Origin: Kalaharituber pfeilii
Taxonomy: Eukaryota; Ascomycota; Pezizomycetes; Pezizales; Pezizaceae
DNA length: 64,000 nt
Reading direction: 5' to 3'
Assembly: GCA_015179045.1 (NCBI GenBank)
Contig: WHUZ01000042.1
Coordinates: 372,001 to 436,000, forward strand
Shown: in pieces, positions 11,805-20,757 of the stretch
How positions within the stretch are numbered: position 1 is the stretch's first letter
Layout of the letters: each line of letters opens with the position of its first letter
The notes under the pieces: model-generated
Told to the model about the DNA's origin: nothing
Database searches by the model: none
What the model saw: only the letters and a program-made list of their open reading frames with translations
Made by a program: the position numbers and the translations under genes

Positions 11805-12006
11805 AGGTTTTTTTTTTTTTTTTCATTTTTTTTCATTTTTTTTTTTTATTATCATTACTAGCGTGCCGCCCTGTGGGCTATGGCGAGGTTAAGTACATGA
11901 TTAGGAAAAATAGAGAAGCATATGAAATCCCGGTCTCTCCCCGGATAAGTGTAAGAATGAAAAATTAATGGAAATCAGCACAATGTCTACCAATTCTGTC
12001 CCTCCC
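11805..12006 (-). mobile_element. LINE-A-type tail, minus orientation
   Basis: Long T-runs at 11,805-11,847, then TTATCATTACTAGCGTGCCG and GGGCTATGGCGAGG, the complement of the LINE-A hairpin and tail, then a shared AAGTACATGA segment. The 5' limit is not certain. Confidence 0.65.
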
Positions 12007-12085
12007 AGGTTTACTCTCTTGCAACTACACCTCGCCATAGCCCATAGGGCGGCACGCGAGTAATGATATATAAAAAAAAAAAAAA
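12007..12085 (+). mobile_element. Short LINE-A-tail insert with target duplication
   Basis: 79 bp: a short leader, the LINE-A hairpin (CGCCATAGCCCATAGGGCGG), AGTAATGATATAT and A-run. It is flanked by TGTCCCTCCC on both sides (11,997-12,006 and 12,086-12,095). Confidence 0.8.
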
Positions 12086-12095
12086 TGTCCCTCCC

Positions 12096-12478
12096 CGGTG
12101 AGCGAAACACTGGACTCCATTGACCGTTCACTTGCTTGCCCACTCTAGGATCGCTCCCAGCGGATCTTTGTCGTTATCCTCCCCCTTTCCCGCCTCCGGG
12201 GGTTTCTCAGTGCGGCCTCCCCTCCTGGCCACTTCTGTCTCCATGTTCTACATTCTCCCCATATGCGCTCTGTCGTCTCTAGCCCTTCCCCGCACTAGCG
12301 GCACTCCGGGCTCCCCGCCTTGCCGATCTTGTGCAGCCACGCGTGTAGGCCCTTACCGCCTAATAGCCCTGCCAGTGTGGATGTCCGTTCGCCCAGTCGC
12401 CTGTAGCTCAGGCCCAGCCGGCTCCTTTCTTTGCCTCTTCGGGTGATCCATCCAGGCCCATTCTCCCCAAGCTGCAAT
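12096..12478 (-). pseudogene. LINE-A C-terminal fragment
   Basis: Minus-strand reading gives RLGLSYRRLGERTSTLAGLL and GGKGLHAWLHKIGKAGSPEC, matching residues ~408-450 of the LINE-A protein at 20.8 kb, followed by decayed CCHC and C-terminal sequence. The upstream side is cut by the retroposon at 12,479. Confidence 0.75.
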
Positions 12479-12602
12479 TTTTTTTTTTTTTTTTTTTTTT
12501 TGTCACGTTACCCCGCTTGCAGCTGTTCGCCATGGCAGGGCCCCTGGGTCTAAACCCTCAATGCTCGGCGGCAAGCATATCTAACTACCCTTCCGCCACC
12601 TA
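12479..12602 (-). mobile_element. SINE-like element with tRNA-like head and LINE-B-type tail
   Basis: On the minus strand, TGGCGGAAGGGTAGTTAGA resembles a polymerase III A box, and GGGTTTAGACCC, 35 nt later, resembles a B box. CCCTGCCATGGCGAACAGCT and GCGGGGTAACGTGAC with a 23-nt A-run follow. A second copy lies at 54.2-54.4 kb (GGGTTGCGACCCC at the B-box position). About 120 bp. A flanking duplication was not found. Confidence 0.55.
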
Positions 12603-12775
12603 CTCTACATACGAAAATCTCGTCCCCTCCCCGCTTCTAACTCCCAGTACCTCCGCGCTTCCACCTCTTCACGCTTGCAGAGAGTAGAACAGTTGTTCCA
12701 GGATATTCACCTCCCCGTTCTCCTGCTGTTCCACCCACTTCCTTTTCTCAAAGTCCATCCACGATTCCTACCCTT

Positions 12776-12832
12776 CGCCATAGCCCATAGGGCGGCATGC
12801 GAGTAATGATATAAAAAAAAAAAAAAAAAAAA
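12776..12832 (+). mobile_element. 57-bp LINE-A hairpin insert
   Basis: Consists of CGCCATAGCCCATAGGGCGG, CATGCGAGTAATGATAT and an A-run only. The flanks GATTCCTACCCTT (12,763-12,775) and GATTCCCACCCTT (12,833-12,845) are a 13-bp target duplication with one change. Removing the insert rejoins the LINE-B C terminus in frame. Confidence 0.9.
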
Positions 12833-13687
12833 GATTCCCACCCTTCTGGATATACCACCTCTTCACACCTGAAGACCAGGTGGTCTGCCGATTGTTTCTC
12901 CCCGCACCAGCACACACTTCCCTCCGCTGCCTTCCCAATTTTCTTGTCCCATTCCTTGCCCATCCCCTTCCCCGTTCTCAACCTGGTGAAAGTGGTGGCT
13001 GCTCCCCTGCCCCACCTCATCACTGCGCCTCCTCCAAATCCTGGTTCGCGCCTTTCTGCTGCGCGCAGCCTTTTCCACTTCTGCCGCAGCCCCCCTTCTG
13101 TTACTACCGACCTTCCAATCTTGTCCGCCGCCTTCTTGGCCTCTGCGTCTGCTGCTTCGTTGCCTGCGATGCCAATGTGAGCTTTCACCCACATCAGCTT
13201 GACGTCCCCCCCTCTTCTTCTTCTTTCTGCAATGAGCTCCACCACCCTTTCCAAGCTGCAATGGCTCTGGCTGTGCCTGTGTACAGCTGCCTTCTCTTGC
13301 TAGTCCGAGTCGTCCCAATGTTGATGCCACCGCTCAAGCGGCTTTACCTAGGTTTAGGCATTTGCGGAAGTGAGATGTGAACTTTACCGGTGCACTCCCG
13401 CCACTCTGTAGTCCGGTCCCTTTATGCCCAAGATGATCGTCTCCCTCTTCTTCGGGTCCAGTTCGGATCCTTCCTCGCGTGCCCCGAATTTCCAGGTTGG
13501 CCCGGTGTTCCTTGATGGCTTTCTCAGTTGTGTCAGGTTGCTCGCTACGATGACGCTGTGGAAGTCATCCACATATGCGCGTGTGAAGTTTCTGTCGCTT
13601 GCCTTCGTGGCCACTGGCTTGACTCCTACCAGGAACAATGCCAGAGATAGTGGTGAGCCTTGGGGGGTCCCGTTTGTCATTGGCGCG

Positions 13688-13751
13688 TTTTTTTTTTTTT
13701 TTTCTTTTTTTATATCTTTACTCGCATGCCGTCCCTGTGGGCTATGGCGAG
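13688..13751 (-). mobile_element. 64-bp LINE-A hairpin insert in LINE-B reverse transcriptase
   Basis: T-run, then ATATCTTTACTCGCATGCCG and GGGCTATGGCGAG, flanked by ATTGGCGCG on both sides (13,679-13,687; 13,752-13,760). Minus-oriented copy of hairpin plus poly(A), inserted just upstream of the PQGSP motif of the host LINE. Confidence 0.85.
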
Positions 13752-14544
13752 ATTGGCGCGGTTGTCCGTTTCTTGCCGTCCCATCCCAGCCCGAATTCTG
13801 TGGGTTACAGGAAACCCTCCACAAGTGTCGCTAGGTTCTTGTCGACTTTCTCGATGTGTGCGACCACCTTCTCCCTCCTTACGAAGTTGAAGGCTGACTT
13901 AATGTCGTCCCCTACTACCGCCACCCACTTGTCCTTCTCCATTTCAACATTTCTGTCTTGACCTCTTTTAGGACCTGGCGTTGTAGGTCTTCGGCTCCTC
14001 TGAACACTCTGCCCCCCATCTGGCTCTCGTGGAAGAGGCAGTTGTGTCTCTGTATTATGTTCGCTACCACCTTTTGGCCTAGCTTCGCTATGGAATTCAG
14101 CAGTGTGATAGGTCTCCAGCTGCTGATCTCCGTTCTGTCTCTGCCCTTTTTGAGCATCATGACCGTGTCGAAGCTTCTTACGAACTCTAGTCCCCGTTTA
14201 TGTAGTCCACCACCTTCTCCCTCAGTGCGGTCCATAGTGTTTTCCTTTTCAGCTTCAAGAGCCCGTATTGTATCCCGTCCAGTCCTGGTGCTGATCTCGA
14301 CTTCCTCCTGCTGAGCGCTCTCTCGATTTCCTGTCTGGCCTCTTCGCGTTCCATTAGGCACCCCGTTGGGCGCCTTGTGATTCTTGAGGGGGTGTCTTCC
14401 GTGATGAAATTCCGTTTTATTAGCGCTTCAGCTATCTCCTGGTCCGTGCATGCCTTCTATGCCCATGATTTCCCTCTGCCTAAATGGGTCTCTTGCGGGC
14501 CTGAAGACGTCCCATGGGGGGCTTATTCTGACCTCCTCCAGGTG

Positions 14545-15620
14545 GGCCAAGGCCACGCCGGGATAGAGGGCAACGAGAAGAAGGCGAAAAAGGAGACTGG
14601 TTGCTCAGGTATGGTCAGACCATAGCTGGAAGGCTGCGTTAGGAGCTAGTTCGAAAGAGAAAGGAGGAGAGGGGAAGAGTAAGTTCGTGAAGTGGAGTAG
14701 AGTGAACTCACGTTTTAACTACTACACCTGGCTGCGGACTGGGACAGGCGCGGCCCGGGGGCCGTGTGGAGGAGGAGGATCGGTGGAGAGGAGGGGGTGC
14801 TCTGGGAGTGCTGAGCACGTGGTTCAGGTGCGTTGCGCTGGAGCGGCCCAAGAAAAGGTCACCCGGCAGTGCTGGGAGGACTTAGAGGAAAAGGGTGGAG
14901 GCAGGACGGTGTTGTGGACTATGTATCTGGTCGAGGAATGGTTCGCCAGCCTCGATCTGGGCTACTAGCCTGAAGCCTGAAGGGTCGGAGGGCACTGTAG
15001 AGGAGGAAAGTGGACTGGAGGGAAGAGGGAGCAAGCAGATGGAATTGATCGAGGTCTATGGATCTGACTTTCTTCAACCTTGTGACGATGATGATCTTCC
15101 CTGAGGCCTCCCCTCTTTCCCCCTCATTAAATACCCTTTCCTTCCCGGTACCTCCTTCCCCTTCTAGTAGTCACCTCCCCCTCCGGCCTTCCCTCATCAT
15201 GGCACGAAGGTGAGACTGAGCGGGCGGTGGCACAAATGTGCCCGGTATGAGTCGGAGAGGGGACGGAAGTAGGAGATCATACGGGGCGCCACCCGCAACA
15301 TGGAAGGATCCGCGGGCAACACATGTAGCTAGAGAGGTAGTTAGGTTTGGGGTTTTTTGACTTTCTTTAATTAAGACCCTCGCCATAGCCCGTTGGGCGT
15401 CAAGCGAGTATTGATATAAAAAAAAAAAAAAAAAATCATGGCACGTGAAATGCCAAGATCCCCCACCACACCCAGACGGGTTTGCGACAGCACGTTGTGT
15501 ACCAATTGTGTACGTAGAGTATGTAGTTAGCGGCCTGTAACCTGACCCGGGTATATTGGTCCCTGCCATAGGCTGGTAGCCTGTATGCGGGGTTATGTGA
15601 CTCAAAAAAAAAAAAAAAAT
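14545..15620 (+). mobile_element. LINE-C, 5'-truncated, with nested insert
   Basis: Starts inside RNase H (GHAGIEGNEKKAKKE), then YYTWLRTGTGAARG and WEDLEEKGG, ending EEWFASLDLGY at 14,968, as in the LINE-C copies at 32.4 and 37.1 kb. A ~400-nt 3' UTR (excluding the insert at 15,207-15,434) ends in the LINE-C hairpin (CCCTGCCATAGGCTGGTAGC, TGTATGCGGGGTTATGTGA) and A-run at 15,605-15,619. Several frame breaks are present. Confidence 0.8.
15207..15434 (+). mobile_element. 228-bp SINE-like insert with LINE-A-type tail
   Basis: Flanked by ATCATGGCACG on both sides (15,196-15,206 and 15,435-15,445). It ends CTCGCCATAGCCCGTTGGGC, AAGCGAGTATTGATATA and A-run. A related 5' part (CCGCGGGCAACACATGT) recurs in the minus-strand element at 29.2-29.5 kb, so it is a family. 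It has no coding capacity. An empty homologous site exists at about 10,090. Confidence 0.8.
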
Positions 15621-15928
15621 ATATAGTCATAGATTGCCAAGACCCGAGAAGAAGCGGAAAAGAAGATTGCCGAGGGCAGACGTACCCTCGGCAGGGCTAG
15701 CAGTGTACCTGGAGGCCTTGGAGAGCACATAAGGTACAGTTTGTTGTCGTATCAGTGATATATATAGGCGAAGAGGCACAAGAATCTAGGAGGCAATAAT
15801 GAGATAGAACAGGCAGCAAGATTGCAGACATTTCTCCAATACCATGATGACGTGATAACAGAGGTGGGCGCTAGATGATAGAGCAGAAGCAGTTTAGATA
15901 TGGCAATGGAAGGAGATATACTCGCTGC
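15621..15928. other. No gene recognised
   Basis: Flanking sequence right of the LINE-C insertion. Contains an imperfect inverted word CCGAGGGCAGACGTACCCTCGG at about 15,671. Not assigned. Confidence 0.3.
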
Positions 15929-16105
15929 CAATGAATCCAACAGGCCGTGATCTGCATTGGACTGAAACCGCCTGGACCGGCCTGGACCGGCCTGGACCGG
16001 CCTGATCCACATGAATCAGGCCAACCAGGCCAGTCCAGGCCAATCAGGCCGGTTCAGGCCAATCAGGCCGGTTCAGGCCAATCAGGCCGGTTTAGGCCAA
16101 TTAAA
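15929..16105. repeat. GGCC-rich palindromic repeat starting CAATGAATCCAACAGGCC
   Basis: The left end CAATGAATCCAACAGGCC is the exact complement of the right end of the copies at 17.4 and 41.2 kb. It contains tandem CCTGGACCGG and CCAATCAGGCCGGTTCAGG units of opposite sense, so the whole can fold on itself. Confidence 0.65.
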
Positions 16106-16408
16106 CAAATCACTCCACAGCTATCCAGCTGAATTGAGGCCAGCATTTACCAGATTGTTTGAGTATTTAGATGAGTAGAATCTCCCGTATGTCTAGAATT
16201 TTAAACAGCAGCGGTCTACGACTTTTGTCAAGTATGTATCACACTTTGTATTCAAGTATATATACTAAGAAATAATTTAGAAATGATGGACCTTCCAGAT
16301 AATACAACAGACTGGACCCAATTCTTCGATGATGATACCTGATGCGCAACTGTCAATTACTGATAGTGGAAATATCCAGGATTATTAAAATCTAATTCAC
16401 CTGGGTTA

Positions 16409-17254
16409 CTGTGTTTCACCACATCTCGACGCACACCACAATTCGACGCACTTCCCCACCAAAACTAGCCACGCAGAAGAGCGTGTACCTCAACCACTAG
16501 AGCAGAATTTTGTAAGCGCTATTTAGAGACACTAAATAAATACTTGTTCTTCATGTTTAGCACCTCTGCCTGCTCAAAGAAAGCATTCTCAAGGAATTAT
16601 GGCACCGTAAAATTTGTAACAATGTCTTGGCATGTATTTGTATGAGATTCTCATACAATATTTCAGCGGACTGGACATACTACTCTTTTTTAGCACTATC
16701 ACACCAATGGCAATTGTCTTGTGATTAAAGGGCCTCCCCTGATTGTATATTGATTCACTTAATTTTATTCAGTCCATTTTGATATATTGCATAGTTGGCA
16801 TGCTGATACATATTTTCAGGTGCTCTTCCGATACTATTCATATGCAATATTTCTATGGGAATGAAAATATTTTGAACAGCTCAACAATTACTTCAAGGAT
16901 TATGTTGATGCCATTCATGTATATCTCCATAGGGATAGGTTATCCAAATACAATGTTTAAATATTTTTATTGAATTAATTACAGGTGCAGTGGGTAGATT
17001 TCCATATCTGCAATTTTACCGCAAAAATATATGCCAAGACTTATGTGAAAATATGCAAAGATATAATTCATTTATAAATACTCTTTTTTAAAAGTAGAGA
17101 TGCAGGATCTGATGAATGATGCTTGCTTTAAGCCTCCTGAAAGGCGCATAGAAAAGTAGGTTCTGTGCGTGGGGATATACAGGTTCTCATTCGCTCAGTT
17201 TTGGTGGGAAAGTGCGTCGAATTGTGGTGTGCGTCGAGATGTGGTGAAATACAG
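16409..17254. mobile_element. Tc1/mariner-type non-autonomous element, 846 bp
   Basis: Inverted terminal repeats of ~55 bp start CTGTRTTTCACCACATCTCG and contain the word TGCGTCGA twice. They lie at 16,409-16,465 and 17,197-17,254. TA dinucleotides flank both ends (16,407-16,408; 17,255-17,256). The interior is AT-rich with no transposase, so it would depend on an enzyme from elsewhere. Confidence 0.85.
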
Positions 17255-17257
17255 TAA

Positions 17258-17408
17258 ATTCCAAAATCGCTTGAATTTACGTAAATGGCCTGGTCGGCCT
17301 GGACTGGCCTGAATGGCCTGAACCGGCCTGATTGGCCTGGACCGGCCTGAATGGCCTGAACCGGTCCAGGTGGCCCTCACGGCCTGGCCTGGCCTGTTGG
17401 ATTCATTG
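17258..17408. mobile_element. GGCC-rich element with 8-bp target duplication
   Basis: Ends GGCCTGTTGGATTCATTG. The 8 bases TACAGTAA flank it at 17,250-17,257 and 17,409-17,416, overlapping the right end of the Tc1/mariner-type element. This indicates insertion after that element. The left end lacks a clear match to the right inverted end, as in the 41-kb copy. An 8-bp duplication fits the hAT superfamily. Confidence 0.6.
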
Positions 17409-17756
17409 TACAGTAACTCGCTTTACTTGGGAAAGAAAGCCATTGTCAAATCATATGAATTTATTAATCAACATTAGAACTCTGGCCTACTTGGAAATTG
17501 AAGCACTGCAATAGGGATTTTGCTGTAGGGATCTTGTCACGAATAATAAAGGAGAGTTGTCAAGGGATACGTTCTGGCAGGGTGCTGATAGGAAAATGGA
17601 TGCCTCAAACCACTAAATTTACAGTATTTGCGCATAGTCGCTACTAGCATAAAGGTTCACACAAGCGCGATGGTTGAAGCAGTCTGTGTAGTAGGGACTT
17701 TTCGCACCCAGACAGGTCTCACCTATTTCCTCTCAGAGAAAACAAAAAAAAAATGG

Positions 17757-18200
17757 TGACCAATATTGTGTGTGCCCACCATTTGCAACAATTACAGCTT
17801 GTGCTCATAGAGGCATAGAATCTATCAACTCTGAGCTCTCACCACCAGTAATATTATCCCACTCCTGCGAGATCGCTGCCTGTATTGCTTCTCCACCACA
17901 AGATCTAGGCTTGCAAGCACTAGATCTTCTCCTCTTACTAGTGATGGGATTGCTGTATGGCTAGTAACTCGTGTTCGACTGCTGAAGAGGATAAACAGTG
18001 GGTAACACCGAAAGTACAGGTCACTACTACACCTGTACAAGGCGTCCCACACAGCCTCTTCAACCAGGCACTTGTGCGAAAGTTTATGCTGGTAGCGAGT
18101 GTCCCTCAGATCAAACGGAAGCACGATCAGACAAGCGGATTGCTACTAGGTACCTTTGGGTCATTCCATGGTCAGCTCGGGCTCGGGTTGAAACCGGGCT
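17757..18200 (-). pseudogene. Tc1/mariner-like transposase remnant (C terminus)
   Basis: Minus-strand reading near 17,895-17,760 gives AISQEWDNI, then LIDSMP, an in-frame stop, and AVIVANGGHTQYW. This is the usual C-terminal block of Tc1-like transposases, which cut at TA dinucleotides. The upstream part is too decayed to align and the DDE residues are not visible. It may be an old source of enzyme for TA-flanked elements in the window, but that is inference. Confidence 0.6.
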
Positions 18201-18507
18201 GAGACCAGGCGATCATAAGTGGGGCAAACGGAAAGTGCATACAGGCAGAAAGTGCCTGTCCCGGGAGGTTTTGTATCCATTACTGCAGGACGTAGATCAT
18301 TTTCGAGGTGGGGAGTGAGATCTGTACGAATGTCGGTCTCGTTTGCTGTAATATCTAGTGCAACAAGTGAAGCATTGAGTATATGGTTAATTTACTCCTT
18401 GAATTTGGTCGTCAGTAAGAAATAAACGAAACCGAGAACCTGAATCTGGTGCACATAATATTCTATTGACAATATGGAATACTGATATGTCGGTCTGTTC
18501 ATCAAGC
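18201..18507. other. No gene recognised
   Basis: Sequence between the transposase remnant and the LINE-B insertion. No features identified beyond the left target duplication of the LINE-B at about 18,494-18,506. Confidence 0.3.
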
Positions 18508-19874
18508 TCATCTGGCGCGGAGAAGACGGTTATGAGACGGTAGTCGACCGCTGGCAAAGACAGTGGGCAAGATTCTCGGAGGAGGAGGAGGAGGAGGAGA
18601 TCTCATGGGGAGGAGAGTGCGAGAAGGTGTGGGTGGAGGTGGCAGAGAGGATAGGAGGAAAGAGGGGGAGAGAGAAGAGTGGGAGACCTCAATAGACGAA
18701 GCTGGGAGAGAAAGGGCAGTACTCAGACGGCAGTAAGGTAGAGGAAAGCAAGATTGGAGCAGGAGTATGAGGGAGATCGGCGGTAGTGGCAGAAGTGGTA
18801 GGGAGGACGGCAACGGTGTTTGATGGTGAGGTGAGGGGGGTCAGAAGAGCACTAGAAGCAGTGGAAGAGGGGGTGCAAGTGCTGGTATGTTTGGACTCGG
18901 AGGCGGCATCATGGCAATCCAGAAAGCAGGCAGAGAAGGAAAGGGGAAGACGGAGGATATGAGGGGGGTAGTGGACAGCTTGGTCAGGAGAAGAAGAAAG
19001 GGGGGGGAGGCAAAACTGATGAGGGTCCAGGCACACATTGGAATTGCGGGGAATGAGAAGGCAGACGAGCAGGCAAAGAAGGGGACGAAACAGAAGGGGA
19101 GAGAAGTGGCTATCAGGAGTGGAGTGCGCCAGAGGATTAAGGCGTGAAGAAAAGAGAAGAGAGAGGTGAAGGGGTATGGGGGAGGGAAGGTAATGGAATG
19201 GAATAGGACAGCGGTGTCCAATTTCACAGCCATGCGCCTCGAGAGAGGGAGGTGCAAAGTGTGGCCGAAGAAAATAGGAGCGGCGGAGTCAGAGAAGTGC
19301 AGCTGTGGGGAGGTCCAGACCGGTGAGCATTTAGCTTTCCAGTGTAGTCAGCAGAGGTTCCGTCCAGAAGGCTTTAGAGAATGGGGGGACATGGAGAAGA
19401 ACTGGAAGCGGACAGCGGAGAATGGGAAGGAGTGGGATGAGCTGGAAAGATTCTTTTCTGGGATCAGATTTTACTGAAGCGCGCGAATTCCCGACTCGGG
19501 TCGGGAATTCACGAAGAGGAGGGGGTGACGTCATGTAACCAGAAATTTTCTTTCAGCCTGTGGGGGAGCTCAGACTGGGGAGCACCTAGCTTTCTAGTGC
19601 AGCCAGCAGGAATTTCGCCCGGAGAAGTTTAGAGAATGGCGAGACATGGAAAAGAACTGGAAGCGGGACGGTGGAGAATGGGATGCGCTGGAGAGGTTCT
19701 TTTCCGGAACCAAGTTTTAGCGGCGGGGGGCGGAGAGGGGGAGGTGACGTCATGTAGATAGAAATTTTTGTTTAGCCTGTCTCCGGGCTATGAGGGCTTG
19801 TCCAGGGACCCTGCCATGGCTTAGCGCTGCAAGTGGCGGGGTTATGTGATTAAAAAAAAAAAAAAAAAAAAAAA
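18508..19874 (+). mobile_element. LINE-B, 5'-truncated, with duplicated 3' end
   Basis: RNase H (VQAHIGIAGNEKADEQAKKG at ~19,030) and a C-terminal CCHC (CSCGEVQTGEHLAFQC at ~19,310) are followed by a stop at 19,475. The last ~230 nt (CCHC region to UTR) then occur again, diverged, at 19,550-19,800, before the LINE-B hairpin (CCCTGCCATGGCTTAGCGCT, GGCGGGGTTATGTGATT) and an A-run. Flanks GCTCATCTGGCGC (about 18,494) and GCTCATCTAGCGC (about 19,877) form a 13-bp target duplication with one change. Several frame breaks are present. Confidence 0.8.
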
Positions 19875-20096
19875 AGGCTCATCTAGCGCATTAATACAAA
19901 GAAATGGCAATACGCAGTAGCAAGAAAGATAACAGGAGTACCTATAGGTACGAGGAGAGATGTGGTAGAGGGACTAGCAAACTTAGAATTAATACATAGA
20001 TTCATGGATCGGGAGAGGACTGGAGTTGAGGGAAGAGTACTGAGGTTCAGGGAGAGCACACCCGTAGAAGAGGAGGGCACGAAGTGCTTCAGAGCA
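19875..20096 (+). pseudogene. LINE-A-like fragment
   Basis: Reading gives KWQYAVARKITGVPIGTRR and DVVEGLANLELI, matching residues ~153-180 of LINE-A at 20.8 kb. It is the target into which the LINE-B above was inserted and is itself cut by the GGCC repeat at 20,097. Confidence 0.7.
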
Positions 20097-20290
20097 GTGT
20101 TCCCAACTGGCAAGGCTTGAAACCGCCTGGTGTGGCCCCAGCGGAGCTTTTGATGGCCTAGGCCATGCAGGCCGATTCGGGCAGACCAGTTCACGCAAAT
20201 ACTAACAACATCACCAGTTTGAGCCTGCGTGCTGAGGGAGTTATTTGATTAGAGAGTTCAGTTCACTATGCTCTCTGTTTTTAACCGTGT
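20097..20290 (+). repeat. GGCC-type repeat with CAGTGTTCCCAAC end
   Basis: Left end CAGTGTTCCCAAC. It matches positions 1-189 in inverse orientation over its whole visible length. CAGTG is a common hAT terminus. The right end is not resolved. Confidence 0.65.
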
Positions 20291-20324
20291 TCTGTGTTCT
20301 GTATTCTGTGTTGTCATCTTGTCT

Positions 20325-20450
20325 GTTTTTTTTTTTATTTTTTAATATATATCACTACTCGCATGCCGCTCTGTGGAGGTTACGTACAAAGGAGAATTAG
20401 GAAGGAGAGAAAAAGGAAAACCCTCCTTGAGATCCGTTGCTGTACGCGGC
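20325..20450 (-). mobile_element. LINE-A-type tail, minus orientation
   Basis: T-run, ATATCACTACTCGCATGCCG and a decayed hairpin (CTCTGTGGAGG), then TTACGTACAAAGGAGAA as in the 42.4-kb copy. Adjacent to the LTR-like repeat. Confidence 0.6.
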
Positions 20451-20757
20451 GGCGCCTAACTGCTATAGCCGTGCAGGCGCTGGGCTCAAGGAAGCCGTAG
20501 GTCACGTGGATTGTACAGTAAGCGAATACTGGGAATGAGGGTAAGGCTGGAAGAAAGTGTGATAAGAAATGGATATTTGGTCGGCCAGCAGTAAGAGGTG
20601 GTGATTCTGTACAGCTCTTCGTTCTCAACATTCAGCTCCTGCCTAGACGTCTATTCAGTTCTTCTATTCAATATTCAATTCTTTATTCCTGCGTTCAGTT
20701 CTCCTTTACTGTTGCCTATTCTCTACATAGCTTGCCTCTCTGTTCTTACCGATCACC

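Larger units (their letters stand above)
12603..14545 (-). pseudogene. LINE-B copy, decayed, with two nested inserts
   Basis: Read leftward: RT fragments with SWRPITLLNSIAKLGQKVVA (about 14,130), TPQGSPLSLALFLVGV and YVDD (about 13,600), then RNase H (VKAHIGIAGNEAADAEAKKA, about 13,190) and a C-terminal CCHC (CWCGEKQSADHLVFRC, about 12,870), ending at a stop at 12,669. Frameshifts near 13.3 and 13.9 kb and missing segments show it is dead. LINE-A-tail inserts at 12,776 and 13,688 interrupt the C terminus and the RT. The tail beyond the stop is lost or diverged. A separate LINE fragment of opposite orientation begins at about 14,545. Confidence 0.8.
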
